Source: UBA3871 sp002392265 (lineage in GTDB: Bacteria > Bacillota > Clostridia > Peptostreptococcales > Anaerovoracaceae). From it: a stretch of 11,231 nt of DNA. The position numbers and the translations under genes are program-made. The notes beneath the pieces were generated by a model. It had not been told where the DNA came from. It saw nothing but the letters and a program-made list of their open reading frames with translations, and ran no database searches. This document shows positions 6,705 to 11,231 of this stretch, piece by piece. Location: assembly GCA_946614255.1 (NCBI GenBank), contig CAMOGS010000023.1:1-11231 (forward strand), given 5' to 3'. Each line of letters begins with the position of its first letter. The stretch's first letter is position 1.

Positions 6705-8381
6705 TCAATCCTTCTCTGATGCATATTTTTCAAAATATGCCTTGAAAGCATCCATACACTCGACAGGTGAATCGATGCGGTAGTCTCTTGAAACGACGTC
6801 TTTTTCTGTTGCAGACATATCACAGCCATCCCACCAGATGGCAACCTTTATCTTTTTGTACTTTTGAATCTCTTCAAACATGGTGTTAATCCAGGCCAGC
6901 TTGTCACCGCCGCGCACCGCACACGAAAACTCGGTAATGAAAATCGGGTGTGAATACTCCGCAGTGATTTCCCTGTAGATAGGATCGTATTTTTCCGTAA
7001 ACTCGGTCCATTTCTCGTCCTTGTAGTAATTACCGGTATTGTAAGCCGTAATACCTACGATATCCACGTATTTATCGCCGGGATAATAACATCTCTGATC
7101 GTTCCACGTATAATCCGGGAATGACCCGCCGTTCGGGTTCCAAATCCAAAGCGTGTTTGCGCATGCGCCCTGGTCCGCAAAAACATTCCAGATGTACCTA
7201 TATACCTTTTTGTATATCATGGTATCTCTGGAGGTGTGATATGCAGAATAATTGCACCAGTCTCCGTTCATCTCGTTGAACAGTCTGACAAATACCGGAT
7301 GTCCGAAATCCGCAATATCCTTTGCAATGCTGATTAAGAATTTGTCATAATTTCCGTCCAAGATTTCGTACATCATGTTTCTGCCCGTCATGTTGAGCGG
7401 GGACTGAAGCGTGAGTTCGGAGTACCTGCCATCATCGTAGTTTTTTCTGACTATGTCCATTGATTTTGCCGAATTGTAATCGGGGGTAATCGATGAATAT
7501 ACCAGCAGGTAGTCAAAGTGGTGGTTCATCACCTTTTCTTTTTGCTTCAAATCTTCGTAGCCGTATCCGTAGTTTGCGGACGGATTGTACATTCCCCATT
7601 CAAGACCGCTCTCACCATCGAGATAGGTGCTGTAAAGAGCTCTGGTTTCATCATTCCAGTAGCTCTGAATGCCCGCAGGTTTTCCCTTTATGGTGACACC
7701 CTTTCCGTCTGCTTCGGTCTTTTTGAACGAATTTACAATATCATGGTAATAACCGCTCTTCCAGAATGGCTGGTCGGATGTGAAAAAGAAATCGTAAACA
7801 TCGTTTCCGTCTATAATATCTATTGCCGCATAGTAATTGTGATCGTCAGAGATGCCCTTTAATTTTGGCCTTTCCCACTGTCTGATATATGCTGTCCTGC
7901 CCGAAATCTTGAGCGTAACATTGTGAGTCCAGTCATGGCTTTCCTTGTCATCAAGGCATCTGTATCCATATGCCACATATCCTCTAGGATAAGTATTTCT
8001 TTCAACGTAAATCTCGAGTCTGCGATGCTCGTCTTCAAGCACGGATACAACCTCGGAATTGCTCATATCCGTAACCTTCATGTCCGCAGGCACGACTATG
8101 GAATAGCCTTCGGCCATGTTGTAAAAGCGGTATTCCTTGCCGCCTTCCAGCTCGTCCATGCGGTAGGTTCTGAAATCCTTTGCTTCCGCAAGGCCGTCAG
8201 GCTCATTATATTCAATATCTCTCGGGTTTGTCGCAGCTGCCCGGCTGCCTGTCGATTTACCTGCGCTTCCCGGAGTGCTTCCTGCGGAAGAAATCATGTC
8301 CGGTATATCGCAGATTACAATGATGATGCATAGTGCCAAACAAGTTAAAAGTCTGGATAAGTCAGTTTTTGGTCTGTGCAT
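6705..8381 (-). CDS. Membrane-anchored or secreted GH26-like glycoside hydrolase
   Basis: 558 residues. A basic N-terminus (R3, K5, R10) and a hydrophobic stretch at 11-27 form a signal peptide or anchor; no lipobox is present. A Ser/Gly/Ala-rich spacer (31-52) follows. Residues about 80-222 make an extra domain that I do not recognise, rich in aromatic residues. The catalytic part (about 235-555) reads as GH26, clan GH-A: GMYNPSANYGYGY (263-275), FVRLFNEMNGDW with acid/base E370, LWIWNPNGGS (411-420), YPGDKYVDIVGITAYN (433-448) and ITEF with nucleophile E484. Characterised GH26 enzymes are mostly beta-mannanases, so an extracellular beta-glycan is the likely substrate, but specificity cannot be read here. 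The residue before E370 is Asn, where canonical GH26 has His. The ATG lies 20 bp inside the end of the aminotransferase gene; its AGGAG site is about 13 nt upstream. The TGA lies 8 bp before the copA ATG. Confidence 0.82.
   Translation of the reverse strand: MHRPKTDLSRLLTCLALCIIIVICDIPDMISSAGSTPGSAGKSTGSRAAATNPRDIEYNEPDGLAEAKDFRTYRMDELEGGKEYRFYNMAEGYSIVVPADMKVTDMSNSEVVSVLEDEHRRLEIYVERNTYPRGYVAYGYRCLDDKESHDWTHNVTLKISGRTAYIRQWERPKLKGISDDHNYYAAIDIIDGNDVYDFFFTSDQPFWKSGYYHDIVNSFKKTEADGKGVTIKGKPAGIQSYWNDETRALYSTYLDGESGLEWGMYNPSANYGYGYEDLKQKEKVMNHHFDYLLVYSSITPDYNSAKSMDIVRKNYDDGRYSELTLQSPLNMTGRNMMYEILDGNYDKFLISIAKDIADFGHPVFVRLFNEMNGDWCNYSAYHTSRDTMIYKKVYRYIWNVFADQGACANTLWIWNPNGGSFPDYTWNDQRCYYPGDKYVDIVGITAYNTGNYYKDEKWTEFTEKYDPIYREITAEYSHPIFITEFSCAVRGGDKLAWINTMFEEIQKYKKIKVAIWWDGCDMSATEKDVVSRDYRIDSPVECMDAFKAYFEKYASEKD
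6721..6740. repeat. 20-bp AT-rich inverted repeat just upstream of copA
   Basis: GCATATTTT and AAAATATGC form perfect 9-bp arms around a 2-bp centre. The palindrome lies within the last codons of the GH26-like gene, 24 bp before the copA ATG. As RNA it would form a hairpin (with a slightly opened loop) just upstream of the copA ribosome site; as DNA it has the form of an operator. It also simply encodes residues A-Y-F-E-K-Y-A of the GH26-like protein, so chance is possible. Confidence 0.4.
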
Positions 8382-9126
8382 TGTAGTTTACTATCTCCTG
8401 GTCGTAAAGTTTCATTATTTGTCTGAGAAGCGGATTGTTTACATCAAGCTTCGTTTCTCCCACCTGTGAAATCGGGAGTACCTTTGGCGATGTGCCGCTG
8501 ATAAAGGCAGCCTCATAGCTTCCGATTTCCGATACGCGGATTCGGGTCTCGTTTACCTTTATTCCCGCAGCTTTGCAGAGTCTGATTACTCTCTGTCTGG
8601 TAATACCGAGCAGGACTCCCTCTGCAGGCGAGGTGAAGACCTCACCGCCCTTTATGAAGAATATGTTTGAACGACTGCCCTCTGTAATTTCGTTTTCACC
8701 GTTTACCAGCAGCGCTTCAAACAGTCCGTTTTCTTTTATAAAAGTGTCTTCCTTTTCGCGCAGATCCGCATCCATGATTTTTGCCTGCGGGTTATTCCTG
8801 ACCGCACTGAAAAGGTCTGTCTTTACACCATCCCTGTACATTTCCGGGCTCGGATAGGATGTGGGATTCGGAAAGATTTCCACATTTGGTCCGCCGGCCT
8901 TTTCAAAATCGTTTATTACGATTTTTATGTTATGGTTCTTAAGCCCGTTTTCCGCTGCCACTTTTCCAATCTCCCTGCGGAGCGTTTCTATGTCAAATGG
9001 CACCTTTTGTCCGATGCTGTCAAGCGTTGCGCAAAGGCGTGCATAATGCTCTTCAAGGAAGAGCGGCCTTCCGTCCATGATGCGCAGCACCTCATAGGCG
9101 GATGGGTTTGTCTGAATGTCTGACAT
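8362..9126 (-). CDS. Class IV PLP-dependent aminotransferase (BCAT/D-amino acid transaminase/PabC fold)
   Basis: 254 residues, one fold-type IV PLP domain. K116 in NNPQAKIMD is the predicted PLP Schiff-base lysine; EITEGSRSNIFFI (146-158) supplies E149 and the phosphate-side loop; LLGITRQRVI (172-181) is the conserved second phosphate-binding helix; and FISGTSPKVLPI (208-219) is the C-terminal active-site loop. It is shorter than typical IlvE (about 300 or more) and close to D-amino-acid transaminase or aminodeoxychorismate lyase (about 260-290), so substrate cannot be assigned. No pabA or pabB neighbour supports a folate role. The neighbouring peptidases make an amino-acid substrate more likely, by inference. 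A strong AGAGG site lies 7 nt before the ATG, overlapping the upstream TAG stop (4 bp gap), which indicates translational coupling with the DUF5662 gene. Confidence 0.88.
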   Translation of the reverse strand: MSDIQTNPSAYEVLRIMDGRPLFLEEHYARLCATLDSIGQKVPFDIETLRREIGKVAAENGLKNHNIKIVINDFEKAGGPNVEIFPNPTSYPSPEMYRDGVKTDLFSAVRNNPQAKIMDADLREKEDTFIKENGLFEALLVNGENEITEGSRSNIFFIKGGEVFTSPAEGVLLGITRQRVIRLCKAAGIKVNETRIRVSEIGSYEAAFISGTSPKVLPISQVGETKLDVNNPLLRQIMKLYDQEIVNYNAQTKN

Positions 9127-9130
9127 TTCA

Positions 9131-9748
9131 CTACCTCTTTATTTTTATTCCCAGGCTCTCGGCCGTGTAATCGGAATCCTTTGTAACGGCAAGCAGCGAC
9201 TTCATATAGTCAAAGGCTGCATCCTCTCCGTCCGTCAGCATTTTCAAAAGCACCTCTTCAAGAACCGCTTTGGTTTCCGGCTCCATTGCGATGTGCTGCC
9301 TGCTCGGCTCGTAATATTCCCACGGAGAAGACTGCTTGTAGTTTTCTCCCTGATAGGCTACGCAGGCCGCATAACGGTCAGCTACCATTTCCGCCACATA
9401 GCGAAGCGGAATCCTGCAAGGATAGAGCAAAGGACTCTTTTTTACCTGATAATCCGTCCAGTATTCGTAATGGTGCTTGTTTCTGCCTTTGTGGTGAATC
9501 CAGCAGGCAGAATAGCCCTTTGCCTTTCTCTCCTCGATGGTCGGAGAGTGAGTCCCGTCGTAATACTTCACGCTCGGCAGAAACTCCGTAGGTGAGAATT
9601 TGCTCATATCATGAAATATACCCTGCCTGTAAAGCCCCATCTTGAAGCAGGCCTTGCGCACATAATGCTTGTGAACGGCTACGGTGTGCAGATGCCCGAA
9701 AAATCGGGAAAGCAGGCTCTTTTTCACATTAGAAAGCCCAGTTTCCAT
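9131..9748 (-). CDS. DUF5662 family protein, function unknown
   Basis: 205 residues, helical and soluble-looking, without signal peptide or membrane segment. The family pattern is clear: HKHYVRKACFKMGLYRQG (26-43), FHDMSKFSPTEF (45-56), WIHHKGRNKHHYEYW (83-97) and YVAEMVADRYAA (117-128). Family members are sometimes labelled catalase in databases, with no support that I know of. The ordered conserved residues H26, H46-D47, H85-H86, H92-H93, E120 and D124 resemble the metal-ligand spacing of HD-type phosphohydrolases; this is my inference and not a known assignment. The ATG at 9748 lies 20 bp inside the end of the M29 gene. Its nearest strong site (AAGGAGG) is about 15 nt upstream, longer than ideal; a GTG at 9727 (residue 8) is an alternative start. 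The aminotransferase gene follows after 4 bp. Confidence 0.87.
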   Translation of the reverse strand: METGLSNVKKSLLSRFFGHLHTVAVHKHYVRKACFKMGLYRQGIFHDMSKFSPTEFLPSVKYYDGTHSPTIEERKAKGYSACWIHHKGRNKHHYEYWTDYQVKKSPLLYPCRIPLRYVAEMVADRYAACVAYQGENYKQSSPWEYYEPSRQHIAMEPETKAVLEEVLLKMLTDGEDAAFDYMKSLLAVTKDSDYTAESLGIKIKR

Positions 9749-10952
9749 TCTTGAATATTTGAACCTCCTTGCCGCTTCGCGTCTTTGCTGTTATGCAGAG
9801 GTCTGCGGTTCCGATCATGAAATCCACATGAATCATGGAATCGTTTACCCCCATTTTGCGGCATTCGCTAAGTGAGTATTTTTCGAAATCCTTTATGCAA
9901 TCCGGGAAGCCCATACCGAGCGCCAGATGGCAGGATGCGTTTTCGTCGATAAGTGTATTGTAAAACAGTATTCCCGTCTTTCTGATTGGAGAATCAAAAG
10001 GTACCAGTGCACATTCCCCGAGGTATGCGCTGCCTTCGTCCATCGTAATCAGCTTTGTCAGCAGCTCTTCGTTCTTTTCCGCATGCCATTCGACAGCCTT
10101 GCCGCCGCTGAATCTGATGTTGAAGTTTTCAATCAGCTGGCCTTCGTAGGAAAGCGGCATTGTCGCATAAACCAATCCCTCAGCTTTGCCTCTCATAGGC
10201 GAAGTGAAGGCTTCCTCGGAAGGAATGTTTGGATTGAACACTATGCCCTGCAGGCTCTTTTCCGTCACGCCGCAGAATCTGCCTTCGGGTATCAGCCAAA
10301 CCGTAAAGTCTGTGCCGTTTCCCGCAGTGTAATGCAGGCTTTCTATTTCGAGCTTGTCGAGATAGTCGCACTTTTCCTTTACGTCCCTGTTGTGAGCGTC
10401 CCACGCTGCCACCGGGTCCTCGTCCACTCTTGAAACCGAAAGTATGTCTTCCCAGAGCTTTTCAACAGCCTGATGCTTTGAAAGGTGCGGGAACAGCTTT
10501 TTTGCCCATGCTACACCCGGGACAGCTGCTATGCACCACTGGTACTTGTTCTCTATTTTGTCTCTGTATTTCTTTATTATCGGATACTTCTTTTGCAGAG
10601 CCGCCGCCATTTTCTGCTGGTTAATGCCGCGAAGTCCGTCAGGATCCTCTGAAAGCAGGTATATGCGGCACGGTATGGTATCCACGTAATGCTGATATCT
10701 GGCTTCCTCGTAATTGTCGAGCCGTGAAAGATTGTCGAGCTCGCGATACTTTACATGAAGCTTTTGCAGCGGCTGGTAATTCCAGTCGACCACAACTCGC
10801 TTTGCTCCCAGTTTATAGCATTCTTCTACCAGCATTTTCACAAACTCCGGCTGATCCAGTTCGGCATCGATGAAAACCTCCTGTCCCTCCCGGACGTTTA
10901 CACCCTTTACCGCAATCAGATTCGCATATTTTCTGAGTATTGTCTTTTTCAT
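9729..10952 (-). CDS. Aminopeptidase, M29 family (AmpS/PepS-like)
   Basis: 407 residues, the standard length for M29 leaf-shaped dimeric metalloaminopeptidases, which release N-terminal residues from peptides in the cytosol. The N-terminal Rossmann-like domain (about 1-190) precedes the catalytic domain. Metal-binding and catalytic motifs: NIPSEEAFTSP (242-252) with a ligand glutamate; LGECALVP with E313; FYNTLIDENASCHLALG (330-346) with H342 and the catalytic-type tyrosine Y331; and DSMIHVDFMIGT (371-382) with H375 and D377. These match the dinuclear site of Thermus AmpT and staphylococcal AmpS. It is the promoter-proximal gene of the operon; an extended -10 promoter ends 79 bp upstream. The ribosome site is weak (AGAGG, 14 nt before the ATG). 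The last 20 bp overlap the start of the DUF5662 gene. Confidence 0.95.
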   Translation of the reverse strand: MKKTILRKYANLIAVKGVNVREGQEVFIDAELDQPEFVKMLVEECYKLGAKRVVVDWNYQPLQKLHVKYRELDNLSRLDNYEEARYQHYVDTIPCRIYLLSEDPDGLRGINQQKMAAALQKKYPIIKKYRDKIENKYQWCIAAVPGVAWAKKLFPHLSKHQAVEKLWEDILSVSRVDEDPVAAWDAHNRDVKEKCDYLDKLEIESLHYTAGNGTDFTVWLIPEGRFCGVTEKSLQGIVFNPNIPSEEAFTSPMRGKAEGLVYATMPLSYEGQLIENFNIRFSGGKAVEWHAEKNEELLTKLITMDEGSAYLGECALVPFDSPIRKTGILFYNTLIDENASCHLALGMGFPDCIKDFEKYSLSECRKMGVNDSMIHVDFMIGTADLCITAKTRSGKEVQIFKNGNWAF

Positions 10953-10978
10953 ATTCTGTGTCTATGCCTCTGTTCCTT

Positions 10979-10987
10979 TACACTGTA
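10979..10987. promoter_or_regulatory. Inverted repeat TACA-C-TGTA in the operon leader
   Basis: The leader contains TACACTGTA, two perfect 4-bp half-sites separated by one base, overlapping a second palindrome TGTACA (10984-10989). It resembles the CopY cop box TACAnnTGTA, but with a one-base instead of a two-base centre, and it lies about 40 nt downstream of the predicted transcript start. It could be an operator or chance; no regulator gene is in the window. Confidence 0.25.
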
Positions 10988-10993
10988 CAATGT

Positions 10994-11023
10994 GATTTGC
11001 AGGTTCTTTTGACCACACAAATC
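10994..11023 (-). promoter_or_regulatory. Possible hairpin at the 5' end of the operon mRNA
   Basis: GATTTG (minus strand, 11023-11018) can pair with CAAATC (10999-10994), and inside that loop GGT can pair with ACC. The stem would start within two nucleotides of the predicted transcript start. A 5'-end stem can protect mRNA from decay, but this one is short and interrupted, so it may be chance. It matches no riboswitch or T-box that I recognise, and no T-run follows it. Confidence 0.3.
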
Positions 11024-11031
11024 CAAAGTAA

Positions 11032-11040
11032 ATTATACCA
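11032..11040 (-). promoter_or_regulatory. Extended -10 promoter of the ten-gene operon
   Basis: On the minus strand the sequence reads TGGTATAAT: a perfect TATAAT (11037-11032) preceded by the TG of an extended -10 element. The region 16-18 bp upstream is a T-rich run ending in TTTTTTC with no good TTGACA match, which is common for extended -10 promoters. The predicted transcript start is near 11024, giving a leader of about 72 nt to the M29 aminopeptidase ATG. Confidence 0.7.
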
Positions 11041-11115
11041 CGAATCAGTCTCCGAAAAAAGCAAAATCGCCCCGAATTTCAAAAGATATTGACTGGAAAG
11101 ATAACCCATTTTTTG

Positions 11116-11144
11116 TTGTGTTTTTGCTCGCCTTATGATAAAAT
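11116..11144 (+). promoter_or_regulatory. Promoter of the divergent gene at 11181
   Basis: TTGTGT (11116-11121), a 17-bp spacer and TAAAAT (11139-11144), the latter preceded by TGA so that it also qualifies as an extended -10. An alternative -10 is the overlapping TATGAT (11134-11139). The surrounding AT-rich sequence and the 36-bp distance to the ATG at 11181 fit. This is a pattern match by eye. Confidence 0.5.
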
Positions 11145-11180
11145 TAATTAATTGTAAGCATTAGCACGAGAGGACCGGCA

Positions 11181-11231
11181 ATGAAAAACAAGGTAAAAGA
11201 ATTTGATGTCATACTTACTTGCAATCTCACA
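11181..11231 (+). CDS. Start of a divergent gene, product unknown (17 codons only)
   Basis: An ATG preceded by GAGAGGA with 7 nt spacing opens a frame that stays open to the window edge and begins MKNKVKEFDVILTCNLT. The gene is divergent from the ten-gene operon and has its own promoter-like sequence about 36 bp upstream. Seventeen residues are not enough to recognise a family, so no function is assigned. The good ribosome site and the promoter make a real gene likely. Confidence 0.6.
   Translation, partial: MKNKVKEFDVILTCNLT

Larger units (their letters stand above)
1..10952 (-). other. Ten-gene co-directional operon (inferred transcription unit)
   Basis: All ten genes between 10952 and the left edge share the minus strand. 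Junctions in transcription order are: overlap 20 bp, gap 4, overlap 20, gap 8, gap 46, gap 19, gap 10, gap 26 and gap 1. None of the gaps holds a GC-rich hairpin followed by a T-run, and no convincing internal promoter with both hexamers was found. A single transcript starting near 11024 is therefore the simplest reading, though internal promoters inside coding sequence (for example ahead of copA) cannot be excluded. The unit continues past the left edge. Confidence 0.7.
10953..11180. other. Divergent intergenic region (228 bp)
   Basis: This is the only substantial non-coding stretch in the window. It carries the two back-to-back promoters, the operon leader with its small hairpin and inverted repeat, and between about 11041 and 11088 an AT-rich spacer in which I see no gene or RNA motif. 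The two -10 elements are about 100 bp apart, so a shared regulator binding between them is possible but not shown. Confidence 0.7.

Noticed and set aside
8310..8381. Lipoprotein signal in the GH26-like protein (Cys18 or Cys24 near the hydrophobic stretch)
   Set aside because: The residue before each cysteine is Leu or Ile, where a lipobox needs Gly, Ala or Ser, so a plain signal peptide or membrane anchor is more likely.
1..11231. Mobile elements, CRISPR repeats, tRNA or rRNA genes
   Set aside because: No transposase or integrase motifs, no regularly spaced repeats and no structural-RNA signatures were found on either strand.

Overview
The window looks like chromosomal DNA from an anaerobic, low-to-mid GC Firmicute of the class Clostridia. 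The signs are strong AGGAGG-type ribosome binding sites, tightly packed genes, a butyrate kinase, a LarE of the type with extra cysteines, and a DUF5662 protein. I cannot name the genus from sequence alone. A butyrate-forming, amino-acid-fermenting relative of Eubacterium or Mogibacterium is only a guess.

Nearly everything lies on the minus strand, so transcription runs from right to left. Ten genes follow one another from about 10950 down to position 1 with gaps of 46 bp or less and several overlaps. No terminator-like hairpin with a U-tract is visible between them. In order of transcription they are: an M29 aminopeptidase (10952-9729); a DUF5662 protein (9748-9131); a class IV PLP aminotransferase (9126-8362); a membrane-anchored GH26-like glycoside hydrolase (8381-6705); the Cu(I) exporter CopA (6696-4435); a CopZ-like HMA protein (4388-4182); an M24B Xaa-Pro aminopeptidase (4162-2351); butyrate kinase (2340-1267); LarE (1240-440); and a DUF554 membrane protein that runs off the left edge. 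An extended -10 promoter sits just upstream of the M29 gene (-10 at 11037-11032), giving a leader of about 70 nt. A divergent gene starts at 11181 with its own promoter and is cut off after 17 codons.

Read as a unit, two unrelated dimetal aminopeptidases, an aminotransferase and an acyl kinase would fit peptide and amino-acid fermentation to short-chain acids. The copper exporter pair and a likely Fe-S/Ni-cofactor enzyme (LarE) add a metal theme. This joint role is inferred from gene order only.

No insertion sequence, tRNA, rRNA, CRISPR array or phage gene was seen. The most unusual items are: the secreted or anchored GH26-like protein with Asn-Glu in place of the usual His-Glu, translationally coupled into an otherwise cytosolic/metal operon; the divergent butyrate kinase without a phosphotransbutyrylase; the HD-like histidine pattern of the DUF5662 protein; the orphan LarE; and a 20-bp near-perfect palindrome just ahead of copA.
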